A stretch of 64,000 nt of DNA, taken from positions 1 to 64,000 of the forward strand of contig DATJUX010000019.1 of NCBI GenBank assembly GCA_035502095.1, written 5' to 3'. Below are positions 14,710 through 23,912 of this stretch, one piece after another (the first letter of the stretch is position 1; each line of letters begins with the position of its first letter). A model generated the notes under the pieces. That model searched no databases. It was given only the letters and a program-made list of their open reading frames with translations, and was not told the origin of the DNA. The DNA is from JAKANT01 sp035502095 (GTDB taxonomy: Bacteria; Pseudomonadota; Gammaproteobacteria; Burkholderiales; Burkholderiaceae_F). The position numbers and the translations under genes are program-made.

Positions 14710-17028
14710 TCAGGTGGGCTCGCGATGCGGCACCAGGATCTCGCGGTTGCCGCTGCCCTGCATCGCCGACACGAGCCCTGCCTTTTCCATGTCTTCGAGC
14801 AGGCGCGCGGCCCGGTTGTACCCGATGCGCAGATGCCGCTGCACGAGCGAGATCGAGGCGCGCTTGTTCTTGAGCACGATCTCGACCGCCTGGTCGTATA
14901 ACGGATCGGCCTCGCCGGTCGGTTGACCATCCGGCCCTTCCAGCCCCGGCAGTGCCGCCTCCGGCGCATCCAGCACGCCTTCGACGTATTGCGGCGCGCC
15001 TTTCGACTTGAGGTAGTCGACGACCCGGTGCACCTCGGCATCGGAGACGAACGCGCCGTGCACGCGCACCGGCAGCCCGGTGCCCGCGGCGAGATACAGC
15101 ATGTCGCCCTGGCTGAGCAGCGCCTCGGCGCCCATCTGATCGAGGATCGTGCGCGAGTCGACGCGGCTGGAGACTTGAAAGGAGATGCGCGCCGGGATGT
15201 TGGCCTTGATGAGGCCGGTGATGACGTCGACCGACGGCCGCTGCGTGGCCAGCACGAGGTGGATGCCGGCGGCACGCGCTTTTTGCGCGATGCGCGCGAT
15301 CAGCTCCTCGACCTTCTTGCCGGTGACCATCATCAGGTCGGCAAGTTCGTCGATCAGCACGACGATCATCGGCAGCGGTTCGAGCGGCTCGGGCGCCTCG
15401 GGCTTCAGCGTGAACGGATTGGGGATCGTCTCGTCCCTGGCGCGTGCGTCGGCGATCTTCTGGTTGTAGCTGGAGAGCGAGCGGACGCCGAGCTTGCTCA
15501 TCAGCCGATAGCGGCGATCCATTTCGGCGACGCACCAGTTGAGCGCGTGGCCCGCCTCGCGCATGTCGGTGACCACGGGCGCGAGCAGGTGCGGAATGCC
15601 CTCGTACGCGGAAAGCTCGAGCATCTTCGGGTCGATCATCAGCAGGCGCACCTGCGACGGATCGGCCTTGTAGAGCAGCGACAGGATCATCGCATTGACG
15701 CCGACCGACTTGCCGGACCCGGTGGTGCCGGCCACCAGCAGGTGCGGCATCCGCGCGAGATCGACCACCACCGGCTTGCCGCCTATGTCCTTGCCCAGTC
15801 CGAGGGTGAGCAGCGAATGGCTCTCGTTGTAGACGGCCGAGCCGAGGATCTCCGCGAGCTTGACGATGTGGCGCTTCGGGTTCGGCAGCTCCAGGCCCAT
15901 CAGGTTCTTGCCCGGGATGGTCTCGACCACGCGGATCGAAACCAGCGACAACGCACGCGCCAGGTCCTTGGCGAGATTGACGATCTGGCTGCCCTTCACC
16001 CCGATCGCCGGCTCGACCTCGTAGCGCGTGATCACCGGCCCCGGGTACGCGGCCACGACGGTGACCTCGACGCCGAAGTCCCTCAGCTTCTTTTCGATCA
16101 GGCGCGAGGTGAATTCGAGCGTCTCGGTGGGAATCGCCTCGACACTCGCCGGCGGCTCGTCGAGCAGGTCGAGCGCGGGCAGCTTCGCGTCCGACAGGTC
16201 GGCAAAGAGCGGTACCTGCTTTTCCTTCTGCTTGCGCGACGACTCGGGCACCCGGGCCGGCGAGCGCTCGATATGCACCGGCCCGACGACTTCGATGCGC
16301 TCGCGCTCCTGCTCCAGGCGTTGCTCGCGGGCGTGTGCCACCGCCTCGCCGATCGCCCGATCCTCCTTTTCCTCGCGCGCGGCGCGGACGCGCCCGACGA
16401 GACCCTCGAAGAACGCGCCCACGCGCTCCGCCACGGCGAGCCAGGAGAAGTCGAAGAACAGGCTGGCGCCGATGGCGATCAGCACGATCATCAGCACGCT
16501 CGCCGACGTCGCGCCGAGTGCGGCGGCGATCGGCGGCGCGACCACGCTCCCCAGCACGCCGCCCGCCGTGTCGGGCAGCAGCGCGGACAGTCCGCGCATG
16601 CGCAGGAACTCGAGTCCGGCCGCTGCCACCAGCATGACCACGAGGCCGATGGCCTGCACCCAATCGGGCAGGCCCTGGTCCGCGTACGGCGCATGGAGGC
16701 GCCGCAGGCCGCGGATCACCCACGCCGCCCCCGCGGCCACCCAGATCCAGGCCGAGAACCCGAACAGGTAGAGCAACACGTCGGCGATCCAGGCGCCGAT
16801 CCGGCCGCCGGCGTTGCCGATCGGCGCCGCCGTCACGGCGTGGGAGAAGCCCGGATCGGCGCGGTTGTAGGTGAACAGGAACGCCGCCAGGGCGAGCACG
16901 AGCAGAGCCCCGATGATGCAGGCGGCCTCGGACAGCAGCCGGGTTACCCGGGAGGGCGCGGCCGTGTCATCGCTGCGCTGCGAACGACGGCGTGGACTTG
17001 GGATCTCTGCTGCGGGGCGACCAGCCAT
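14710..17028 (-). CDS. ftsK: DNA translocase FtsK
   Basis: FtsK couples septum formation to chromosome-dimer resolution by pumping DNA at the division site. The 772-residue protein has an N-terminal region with four or five transmembrane segments (residues about 28-200). A charged linker (REQRLEQERERIEVV) is fairly short. The alpha-beta motor has Walker A GTTGSGKSVGVNAM and Walker B MIVVLIDELADLMM, with ATQRPSVDVITGLIKANIPARI between subdomains. The C-terminal gamma winged helix (about 705-772: YDQAVEIVLKNKRASISLVQ, then IGYNRAARLLEDMEKAGLV) reads KOPS sites. Length suits a compact FtsK/SpoIIIE. Confidence 0.97.
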   Translation of the reverse strand: MAGRPAAEIPSPRRRSQRSDDTAAPSRVTRLLSEAACIIGALLVLALAAFLFTYNRADPGFSHAVTAAPIGNAGGRIGAWIADVLLYLFGFSAWIWVAAGAAWVIRGLRRLHAPYADQGLPDWVQAIGLVVMLVAAAGLEFLRMRGLSALLPDTAGGVLGSVVAPPIAAALGATSASVLMIVLIAIGASLFFDFSWLAVAERVGAFFEGLVGRVRAAREEKEDRAIGEAVAHAREQRLEQERERIEVVGPVHIERSPARVPESSRKQKEKQVPLFADLSDAKLPALDLLDEPPASVEAIPTETLEFTSRLIEKKLRDFGVEVTVVAAYPGPVITRYEVEPAIGVKGSQIVNLAKDLARALSLVSIRVVETIPGKNLMGLELPNPKRHIVKLAEILGSAVYNESHSLLTLGLGKDIGGKPVVVDLARMPHLLVAGTTGSGKSVGVNAMILSLLYKADPSQVRLLMIDPKMLELSAYEGIPHLLAPVVTDMREAGHALNWCVAEMDRRYRLMSKLGVRSLSSYNQKIADARARDETIPNPFTLKPEAPEPLEPLPMIVVLIDELADLMMVTGKKVEELIARIAQKARAAGIHLVLATQRPSVDVITGLIKANIPARISFQVSSRVDSRTILDQMGAEALLSQGDMLYLAAGTGLPVRVHGAFVSDAEVHRVVDYLKSKGAPQYVEGVLDAPEAALPGLEGPDGQPTGEADPLYDQAVEIVLKNKRASISLVQRHLRIGYNRAARLLEDMEKAGLVSAMQGSGNREILVPHREPT

Positions 17029-17227
17029 CGGCCGATTATAGGTAGGCGTCCCGCCTGGCCGGCGGCAGCCGCTTCATCGCCCTGCCGGTGCCTTCGCGCC
17101 GGCAGCGCCGGGTTCGTCGCACCATGGTGCCGCAGCCAGCCCGGGCCGCGCACAATGCCGTCATGTTCGCCAGGCCTTGCCATTCGATCGGCATGGGGCG
17201 GCGTCGTTCCGGTCCGGACCGGCGGCC

Positions 17228-18382
17228 GTGACCGCGCTTTCCGACGCCCGCGCCCTGGCGCCGTCGCGCGGCATGCGCCGTGCCGAGTTCCTGCGCGTGT
17301 TCAACCTCTATACGGTGGCGGTGGTGTTCTACCTCTGCCTCGGGGTCGTCGTACCGCGGTTCCTGCCCATGCTTGCGCTGGAGTTCAACCAGATCTCCAT
17401 CAAGAACTCGTTCACGTTCCTGCGCCAGAACCTGATCAGCGGCATCACCGTGCTCGCGACCATCGCCGCGGTGCGCGCCTGGGCGCTCGGACGCGGATGG
17501 GCGCGCGGTCGGTCGCTGGCGGCCGCGGTGGCCTGCGTATCCGCGGCGACGATCGTCAGCGCCGCCTTTCGCCTGCTCGCCGTCGGCACGCCAGTCGACG
17601 AGTTTCCTTCACGCTGGCCATGGGCGATCGGCGTCTGGTTCCTCTGGACCCTGATGGGCGGAATGGCATATGCGATGTTCCAGTACATCCACGAAGACGA
17701 AGCCGCGCGGAGCGCGCTGGAGGAGGAGAGGTCCGCACAGGAGGCGCTGACGGCACAGATGACGCAGGCGCGTCTGTCGGCGCTGCAGGCCCAGATCGAA
17801 CCGCATTTTCTGTTCAACACTCTCGCCAACGTCAAGCGCCTGTATGAGACAGCACCGGCGCGCGGGCGCGAGATGCTGTCGAGCCTGATCGGCTACCTGC
17901 GCGCGGCGCTCCCGACCATGCGTCAGTCGGGATCGTCCCTGCGGCGCGAAGTGGAGCTGGCGCGTTCGTATCTCACGATCCTGCAGATGCGCATGGGCGA
18001 GCGGTTGCGCTTCGCGATCGATGTTCCCGAGTCGCTTCTCGACGCCGAGGTGCCGCCGCTCGTGCTCGGCACCCTCATCGAAAACGCGCTCAAGCACGGT
18101 CTCGCTCCTCTGCCCGCAGGGGGTTCGATCCAGGTCCGGGCGTTGCGTGAAGCCGATCAGTTGCGCATCGAGGTGCGCGATACGGGCCGCGGTTTCTCCG
18201 GCGAGGGCGGTACCGGCGTCGGCCTCGCCAACACGCGGTCGCGACTCGCTGCGCTGTATGGGGGCGCCGCAGCGGTTCAGCTCGCGGCGAACCACCCGAG
18301 CGGTGTCGTCGCGACCGTGGTACTGCCCCTTGCACCGCGCCAGCGCCACCCAGCTCGGCAGCAGCAAGAGGTCACTGCATGA
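17228..18382 (+). CDS. LytS-type sensor histidine kinase, motifs intact
   Basis: This is an inner-membrane kinase of the His_kinase (LytS/YehU-like) family. The start is uncertain: GTG 17228 is used, TTG 17177 and ATG 17273 are also in frame. Residues about 20-155 contain four transmembrane segments, followed by a short helical linker (EEERSAQEALTAQMTQARLS). The phosphoacceptor box is QIEPHFLFNTLANVK. The ATPase domain has an intact N box (VLGTLIENALKHGL) and G box (VRDTGRGFSGEGG, then GVGLANTRSRL). It overlaps the next kinase gene by 4 bp (ATGA), and a LytTR regulator follows, so the three form one operon. The signal sensed is unknown. Confidence 0.88.
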   Translation: MTALSDARALAPSRGMRRAEFLRVFNLYTVAVVFYLCLGVVVPRFLPMLALEFNQISIKNSFTFLRQNLISGITVLATIAAVRAWALGRGWARGRSLAAAVACVSAATIVSAAFRLLAVGTPVDEFPSRWPWAIGVWFLWTLMGGMAYAMFQYIHEDEAARSALEEERSAQEALTAQMTQARLSALQAQIEPHFLFNTLANVKRLYETAPARGREMLSSLIGYLRAALPTMRQSGSSLRREVELARSYLTILQMRMGERLRFAIDVPESLLDAEVPPLVLGTLIENALKHGLAPLPAGGSIQVRALREADQLRIEVRDTGRGFSGEGGTGVGLANTRSRLAALYGGAAAVQLAANHPSGVVATVVLPLAPRQRHPARQQQEVTA

Positions 18383-19524
18383 ACAGCACGGTCGCGCGGG
18401 AAGGGACAGCCGCCCATGCGGGCCACGCAGCGCGCTCGGCGGTGCGATTCGCGGTCGACGCGATCCGCAGCATCACCTGGCGCGAGTTGGCGTATTTCTC
18501 GCTCATCTTTCTGGCCGTGATCGGCCTGTACCTGGCGTGGATGGTCGAGGAAATGCTGAAGGGCGGCGACCGGACCGGGGTGATCGTGACGAATATCACG
18601 CTGCAGGTGCTGGTGCTGCCATTCATCGTCGCTTCGTGGGCGGTCGCCGACCGCTCGACCGGCCGGCTGTCCCGTGCCTGGCGCCTCGCCATCGGCGTCT
18701 TGGCCGGGTCGGCACTGGCGATGATCTGTGTGCCTCCCATGATGGAATGGCTCGGCTTCGACTTCAGCCAGGACAGGCACATCGAGGCCGAACTGAATGG
18801 AATGATTCCGACCTGGGCCTATTGGTTCGCCGCCTTTCTCGATCTGAGCTTCTTCACCGGCATCGGCGTGGCGGCGCTCGAGGTCTATCGGCGTCGCACG
18901 CAGGCGCAGCGGGCGCTCGAGGTGGCGCGCACCGAGCAGGCGCGTCTGGCGCGCGAACTGCTCGAATCCCGGCTGGCCGCCATGCAGGCGCAGGTGGAAC
19001 CGCACTTCCTCTTCGACAGCCTGGTCGACGTGCTGGCCACGTACGACTCGGACGCGGATCGCGGCGCCGACGTGATGGACCGGCTGATCACCTACCTGCG
19101 CGTCGCGCTGCCGCGCCTGCGCGAATCGGGTTCGACGGTCCAGGCGGAGGTCGATCTGCTCGCGGCGTATCTCGCCGTGGTGGCGGCTCGGCACGGCGGG
19201 CTTCCCGCGGCGCGCTTCACGGTCGAACCCGGATGCACGAATACACGGTTCTCGCCGATGCTCCTGTTGCCCCTGGTGCAGCGGGCCATGCGCGGCGTGA
19301 GCCACGATGGCACGGTGCCGCGTCGCGTCGCACTCGTCGTGCACAGCGCGGGCAGCGAAATGATTGCCCAGCTGCGCATCGAGTCCCCCGGACTGTGCGC
19401 CGACGACGCCGAACTGGCGCGGGTGCGTGACCGGCTGGCCGGGCTGTACGATGGCCGCTCCCGTCTCGTCTGCGACGAGACGCAACCCGGATTGAGCCAG
19501 TTCACGTTGTGCGTGCCGCGTTGA
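18379..19524 (+). CDS. LytS-type sensor protein with degenerate ATPase domain
   Basis: The 381-residue protein has four transmembrane segments (residues about 38-170) and the same layout as the kinase before it. The His box is kept but altered (QVEPHFLFDSLVDVL, D replacing the usual N). The N box reads MLLLPLVQRAMRGVSHDG, so the catalytic E-N-A...H-G residues are gone. No D-x-G-x-G is present, with ESPGLCADD at that place. It therefore probably cannot bind ATP productively and may act as a sensory partner phosphorylated in trans by the upstream kinase. Start overlaps the upstream stop; its stop overlaps the regulator's GTG start. Confidence 0.85.
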   Translation: MNSTVAREGTAAHAGHAARSAVRFAVDAIRSITWRELAYFSLIFLAVIGLYLAWMVEEMLKGGDRTGVIVTNITLQVLVLPFIVASWAVADRSTGRLSRAWRLAIGVLAGSALAMICVPPMMEWLGFDFSQDRHIEAELNGMIPTWAYWFAAFLDLSFFTGIGVAALEVYRRRTQAQRALEVARTEQARLARELLESRLAAMQAQVEPHFLFDSLVDVLATYDSDADRGADVMDRLITYLRVALPRLRESGSTVQAEVDLLAAYLAVVAARHGGLPAARFTVEPGCTNTRFSPMLLLPLVQRAMRGVSHDGTVPRRVALVVHSAGSEMIAQLRIESPGLCADDAELARVRDRLAGLYDGRSRLVCDETQPGLSQFTLCVPR

Positions 19525-20270
19525 GCACCGCCACCGCCATCGTTGCCGAGGACGAAGCAACGCTGCGACAACAGTTGGTCGAGCAGCTGGGTCAACTCTG
19601 GCCCGAGCTGGACGTCATCGCGGAGGCCTCCGACGGCATCCAGGCGCTGCGCCTGCTCGACGACCACCGGCCGGACGTGCTGTTTCTCGACATCAACATG
19701 CCGGGAGCGACCGGCATGGAGGTCGCGCGCCAGGCAAACGGCCGCGCCCGCGTGGTTTTCGTCACGGCGTACGACGAGCATGCGGTGGCCGCATTCGAGC
19801 AGGGTGCGATCGACTACGTGCTCAAGCCGATCTCGGCGGCGCGGCTGTTCACCACCGTCAGCCGGCTGAAGGAACGCCTCGGCACGCCGCCCGCGCGCCT
19901 GGACGCGGTGCTCGATCGGGTCGCGCCGCCCGCGGGCAGCCGCAGCTATCTGCGCTGGATCAACGCCTCGGTCGGACAGAACCTGCGCCTGATCACGGTC
20001 GACGAGATCGTCTACTTCCAGGCCGACAACAAGTACACGCGCGTCGTGACCGGCGACGGCGCGGCGCTGATCCGCAAGTCGCTGAAGGAACTGGTCGAGG
20101 AGCTGGACCCGCAGCTCTTCTGGCAGATCCACCGTTCGACCCTCGTCAACGCACGCAACATCGCCGGCGTGACACGGGACTTCCGCGGCCGCATGCTGGT
20201 CAAGCTGAAGAACAGCGACGACACGCTCCTGGTGTCGGACACCTATACACACCTGTTCCGGCAGATGTGA
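19509..20270 (+). CDS. LytTR-family response regulator
   Basis: The 253-residue protein begins at a GTG inside the end of the preceding gene (15-bp overlap). The receiver domain (residues about 8-120) has the acidic pocket ED, phosphoacceptor Asp in VLFLDINMPG, Thr in VVFVTAYDEHA and Lys in DYVLKPIS. The C-terminal LytTR DNA-binding domain (about 145-253) shows ITVDEIVYFQADNKYTRVV, LKELVEELDP and FWQIHRSTLVNARNI. It is the output of the two LytS-type proteins upstream. LytTR regulators bind direct repeats; no target is evident here. Confidence 0.92.
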   Translation: MRAALSTATAIVAEDEATLRQQLVEQLGQLWPELDVIAEASDGIQALRLLDDHRPDVLFLDINMPGATGMEVARQANGRARVVFVTAYDEHAVAAFEQGAIDYVLKPISAARLFTTVSRLKERLGTPPARLDAVLDRVAPPAGSRSYLRWINASVGQNLRLITVDEIVYFQADNKYTRVVTGDGAALIRKSLKELVEELDPQLFWQIHRSTLVNARNIAGVTRDFRGRMLVKLKNSDDTLLVSDTYTHLFRQM

Positions 20271-20380
20271 CCCACAAGGTCGCGACGCGAGCCCGGGTCA
20301 CATCCAGACGAGCGCAGCGACGAGGGATCTCGAAGCGGCGTGCATCACCTCGCAACGGGGTTGATTCGACGCCTGCCACC

Positions 20381-20386
20381 TATAAT
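20381..20386 (+). promoter_or_regulatory. Possible -10 element upstream of trxB
   Basis: TATAAT at 20381-20386 is a perfect -10 hexamer, 36 bp before the trxB ATG. The nearest -35-like hexamer, TTGATT at 20361, leaves only a 14-bp spacer, which is short. The call rests on the -10 alone. Confidence 0.35.
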
Positions 20387-20421
20387 TTCCCGGAGTTGAC
20401 CTCGTACACCGAAAGACCTCC

Positions 20422-21414
20422 ATGGCAACGACGAAACACGCCCGGGTGCTGATTCTCGGGTCCGGTCCGGCCGGCTATTCAGCCGCGGTCTACGCGGCGC
20501 GCGCCAACCTCGCACCGGTCCTGATCACCGGCCTGGCCCAGGGCGGGCAGCTGATGACCACCACGGACGTCGACAATTGGCCCGCGGATGCCGATGGCGT
20601 GCAGGGTCCGGAGCTGATGGCGCGCTTCCAGAAGCACGCCGAGCGCTTCGGTACCGAGATCATCTTCGATCACATCCACACCGCGTTCCTGCGCGAGCGG
20701 CCGTTCCGGCTGACCGGCGACAGCGGCGAATACACGGCGGAGGCGTTGATCATCGCCACCGGCGCATCCGCCAAGTATCTCGGCCTCGAGAGCGAAGCGT
20801 CGTTCATGGGCAAGGGCGTGTCGGGCTGCGCGACCTGCGACGGCTTCTTCTATCGCAACCAGGACGTGTGCGTGGTCGGGGGCGGCAACACCGCGGTCGA
20901 AGAGGCGCTCTACCTCGCCAACATCGCGCGCAAGGTGCACGTGATCCACCGGCGCGACAAGTTCCGCGCCGAGCCGATCCTGGTGGACAAGCTCAAGGCG
21001 CGCGCGGCCGAGGGCAAGGTCCAGTTCCATCTCTGGCACGAGCTGGACGAAGTACTGGGTGACGCGAGCGGCGTCACCGGGGTGCGCATCCGCAACAGCG
21101 TCAACGGCGCCAGGACCGAGCTTGCGCTGCAGGGCTGCTTCATCGCCATCGGCCACCAGCCCAACACCGAGCTTTTCACCGGACAGCTCGAGATGGCCAG
21201 CAATGGCTACATCGTGACGCGCGGTGGCAACAACGGCATGGCGACGATGACCAGCATCGCGGGTGTCTTCGCCGCCGGTGACGTGCAGGACCACGTCTAT
21301 CGGCAGGCCGTCACGTCGGCGGGCACCGGCTGCATGGCGGCGCTCGACGCGCAGCGCTGGCTCGAGGCGCAAGCGGAAGAGCCGGCCCGGTCGGCGCACG
21401 CGATGGCCGCGTAA
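20422..21414 (+). CDS. trxB: Thioredoxin-disulfide reductase
   Basis: TrxB uses NADPH and FAD to reduce thioredoxin in the cytoplasm. The 330-residue protein has the FAD-binding motif GSGPAGYSAAVYAARA near residue 11 and the redox-active CATC in GVSGCATCDGFFY. The NADPH-binding motif is VVGGGNTAVEEALYLA, and the C-terminal FAD motif is TSIAGVFAAGDVQD. Length is standard for the low-molecular-weight type. It stands alone, with a possible -10 element just upstream. The next plus-strand feature is a GC palindrome at 21433. Confidence 0.97.
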   Translation: MATTKHARVLILGSGPAGYSAAVYAARANLAPVLITGLAQGGQLMTTTDVDNWPADADGVQGPELMARFQKHAERFGTEIIFDHIHTAFLRERPFRLTGDSGEYTAEALIIATGASAKYLGLESEASFMGKGVSGCATCDGFFYRNQDVCVVGGGNTAVEEALYLANIARKVHVIHRRDKFRAEPILVDKLKARAAEGKVQFHLWHELDEVLGDASGVTGVRIRNSVNGARTELALQGCFIAIGHQPNTELFTGQLEMASNGYIVTRGGNNGMATMTSIAGVFAAGDVQDHVYRQAVTSAGTGCMAALDAQRWLEAQAEEPARSAHAMAA

Positions 21415-21432
21415 CGCGTCGCTCCCTCCCGG

Positions 21433-21465
21433 ACCCTCCCCCGCCCGCGGGGGGGGGGGCTGGGG
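21433..21465. repeat. GC-rich palindrome between trxB and the acyl carrier gene
   Basis: CCCTCCCCCGCCCGCGGGGGGGGGGG can fold back on itself. No T tract follows, so this is not a classical terminator. It resembles the CCTCCCCC...GGGGGAGG palindromes at 32.8-32.95 kb and lies between convergent genes. Confidence 0.4.
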
Positions 21466-21471
21466 CGACGC

Positions 21472-21741
21472 CTACGCCGCGGTGCTTTCCCGATGCCGCC
21501 GCAACAGCTCGGCGAGCGTACGCACGGTCGCGAAGTACTTGCGCGTCTCCTGCGAGTTGGGCGAGAGCTGGATCCCGTAGCGGCGTCGCATCGCCATCGC
21601 GATCTCGAGCGCATCCACGGAGTCGAGGCCCAGGCCGTCGCCGAACAACGGCGTCTGCGCGTCGATGTCGCCGGGCGCGACGTCTTCGAGCTGCAGCGTC
21701 TCGATGATCAGGCGCTTGACTTCGTCGTCGAGTTTTTCCAT
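21472..21741 (-). CDS. Acyl carrier protein of a secondary/lipid biosynthesis type
   Basis: The protein has 89 residues. Ser41 in GLGLDSVDALE is the phosphopantetheine attachment site. The flanks LEDVAPGDIDAQTPLFGDG and AMAMRRRYGIQLSPNS fit carrier proteins found with dedicated ketosynthases rather than the housekeeping AcpP, which has a more acidic sequence and DSLD. It faces away from the ABC transporter genes. It is close to a KAS III and a dialkylresorcinol condensing enzyme-like gene, so it probably carries acyl chains for that pathway (a DarC-like role). That role is inference from the neighbourhood. Confidence 0.85.
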   Translation of the reverse strand: MEKLDDEVKRLIIETLQLEDVAPGDIDAQTPLFGDGLGLDSVDALEIAMAMRRRYGIQLSPNSQETRKYFATVRTLAELLRRHRESTAA

Positions 21742-21864
21742 TGCTTCTCTGGGACGGCCCGTGACGCACGGTTACACTGCCGTCCCTCGCGGCACCGCCG
21801 CTGGCAGTCTATCCCGGATCGCAGTGCCGGTTCACCGGGCATCGCGTCCATTCGAACGCAGAAG

Positions 21865-22767
21865 GTGCGGACCACCGTCTCACCGGCCGAGGTTCGAGGC
21901 GCACTGATCGTCTCGGACCTGCGGTACCGCTACCGGCCCGATGCTCCCGCAGCCGTCGACGGCATCTCGTTTCGCCTGCAACCGGGCGAGGTGGTGGGGC
22001 TGCTCGGACCGAACGGCGCGGGCAAGTCGACGCTGCTGCGCCTGGTGAGCGGCCTGCTGCGGCCCGAGCACGGACAGATCGAGCGGCCACGTGCGCCGCA
22101 ATTCGCGCTGGTCGGCCAGGAAAACGCGTTCTACCTTCGCCTCACCTGTCGCGAGAACCTCGCTTTTTTCGCTGCAGCTGCGCGTGTCCCACCCCCGGAG
22201 CGAGCGCGGCGGATCGAGCAATGCCTGCGCGCGACGGCGCTGCTCCACCTCGCGGATCGGCGCTCCGGACAGTGTTCAGGCGGGGCGCGACGGCGCCTGA
22301 ACCTCGCCATCGGCTTGCTCGCCGATCCCACCCTGCTGCTGCTCGACGAGCCCACCGCCAGCGTCGATCCGCAGGCACGTGCGTTCCTGCTCGATGCGGT
22401 GCGCGCGCTGCGTGCGCGCGGCAAGGCGATCGTGTACGCCTCGCACTACATGGAGGAGGTCGAGGCACTGTGCGACCGCATCGCGATCATCGACAACGGA
22501 CGCCTGATCGCCTGGGGCAGCCTCGACGAGATCCTCGGCACGGAGCGCAGGCTCCGGGTGCGGGTGCCGGAGTCGGCGGTCCTGCCGGCCGGATGGCAGC
22601 GCGACGGCTCTTCCGCGTGGAGCAGGCAGATCGGCGCGGGGGAGTCGCTCGGCAGCGCGCTCGCGCAACTCGAGGCGCAGTCGATCGCCCTTCGCAACGT
22701 GCAGTTCGGGGCGCGCAATCTCGAAGACGTCTTCCTGTCGCTGACGCGGCATTCGTTGCGCGACTGA
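21865..22767 (+). CDS. ABC-2 type transporter, ATP-binding protein
   Basis: A GTG at 21865 gives 300 residues; no ATG fits. The nucleotide-binding domain (about 15-235) has Walker A GPNGAGKSTLLR, Walker B LLLLDEPTASVDP and an H-loop in VYASHYMEEVEALCDR. The signature is degenerate: QCSGGARRRLNLAIGL instead of LSGGQ. A C-terminal extension (about 235-300, ERRLRVRVPES and RNLEDVFLSLT) is typical of DrrA/NatA-like exporters. The permease gene follows with 2 bp between. The pair probably exports the product of the surrounding carrier protein/KAS III locus. Confidence 0.88.
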   Translation: MRTTVSPAEVRGALIVSDLRYRYRPDAPAAVDGISFRLQPGEVVGLLGPNGAGKSTLLRLVSGLLRPEHGQIERPRAPQFALVGQENAFYLRLTCRENLAFFAAAARVPPPERARRIEQCLRATALLHLADRRSGQCSGGARRRLNLAIGLLADPTLLLLDEPTASVDPQARAFLLDAVRALRARGKAIVYASHYMEEVEALCDRIAIIDNGRLIAWGSLDEILGTERRLRVRVPESAVLPAGWQRDGSSAWSRQIGAGESLGSALAQLEAQSIALRNVQFGARNLEDVFLSLTRHSLRD

Positions 22768-22769
22768 CG

Positions 22770-23912
22770 ATGCTGGCCGCGTTCGTGCGCAAGGAGCTGC
22801 TGGCGCTGCGCCGCGACCCGCATGCGCTCGCGGTGCTGTTCCTGATGCCCGCCGCGTTCATCCTCGTCATGTCGCTCGCGTTGCGCGACAGCTTTCGTTT
22901 CGACGCGCAGAGCACGTTGCGCGTGCTCGTGGTCGACGAGGACCGGTCGGCCGACTCGCGCCGCCTGCTGGAACTCGCCGGCGCTCGCGCGGGCGCGCTG
23001 AGCGAAGCGGAGGGATACGCGGTCCTGCGCCGCCGCGAAGCCGATGCGCTGGCGATCGTCGGCGGCGGTTTCGCACGCGCTTTGGCGGCGCACGAGAGTC
23101 CGGCGGTTGCACTGGTCGCGGAGCCCGGCATGCCGATCGCGCTGCTCGAGCGGGAGCGTGGTCGTTGGGAGCGCGCGCTCGGAACGCTGCGCGCGGAGGT
23201 CGCACTGCGGACGCTCGCGCTGCCGGGGCCGATCGACCTCGCGCCGCAAGGGGCGATCCGTCCGGCAGTCGAGTTGCGCTCCGCATCGCCGGTGCCGCTC
23301 ACCTCGGTACAGCAGAGCGTTCCGGCGTGGCTGGTCTTTGCGATGTTCTTCGTGGCGCTGCCCGTGTCGACGCTCGTGATCGGCGAACGGCAACAGGGAA
23401 CCCTCGACCGGCTGCGCAGCCTCGCGGTCGCGCCCTCGATCCTGGTGCTCGGCAAGCTGGTGCCGTTCTATTTCGTCAACCTGCTGCAGGTCGCGGCGAT
23501 GCTTGCGGTCGGCCGCTGGATCGTGCCTGGGGTGGGTGGCGATGCGCTGTCGCTGGCCGTCGACCCGCTGGCGCTTTTCGTCGTCGCAAGCGCCACCAGC
23601 TTCGCCGCACTCGGACTCGCGCTGCTCGTCGCCAGCCTCGCGCACACGGCCGAACAGGCCACGATCGGCGCCGGCGGCGCCAACATCGTCCTCGGCGCAC
23701 TCGGCGGCATCATGGTGCCGAGGCAGGTCATGCCCGCCGCGATGCAGCCGATCACGCGGCTTTCACCGATGGGCTGGGGGCTGGACGCGTTCGTAGATGT
23801 GTTCGCGCGCCAGGCGAGTATTCCTGCCGTAGCCGTCGAGTGCGTGGCCCTGGCGGCGTTCGGGCTGCTGGCGCTTGCCCTCGGCGTGCACCGGCTGAGC
23901 CGTGCCGCCTGA
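22770..23912 (+). CDS. ABC-2 type transporter permease
   Basis: The 380-residue membrane protein has the ABC-2 layout. One N-terminal transmembrane segment (ALAVLFLMPAAFILVMSLAL) is followed by a large periplasmic domain (residues about 45-180). Five or six more segments (about 185-375) follow, with the family motif GERQQGTLDRLRSL between the second and third. The C-terminus includes MGWGLDAFVDVF. It starts 2 bp after the ATPase gene and ends exactly where the convergent BtrH-like gene ends. The substrate is unknown; a lipid-like or resorcinol-like product is inferred. Confidence 0.88.
   Translation: MLAAFVRKELLALRRDPHALAVLFLMPAAFILVMSLALRDSFRFDAQSTLRVLVVDEDRSADSRRLLELAGARAGALSEAEGYAVLRRREADALAIVGGGFARALAAHESPAVALVAEPGMPIALLERERGRWERALGTLRAEVALRTLALPGPIDLAPQGAIRPAVELRSASPVPLTSVQQSVPAWLVFAMFFVALPVSTLVIGERQQGTLDRLRSLAVAPSILVLGKLVPFYFVNLLQVAAMLAVGRWIVPGVGGDALSLAVDPLALFVVASATSFAALGLALLVASLAHTAEQATIGAGGANIVLGALGGIMVPRQVMPAAMQPITRLSPMGWGLDAFVDVFARQASIPAVAVECVALAAFGLLALALGVHRLSRAA

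Noticed and set aside
14923..17847. 974-codon plus-strand open frame opposite ftsK
   Set aside because: It has low-complexity Asp/Arg/His-rich sequence and covers a clear ftsK with all motifs. Long stop-free antisense frames are expected at this GC content.
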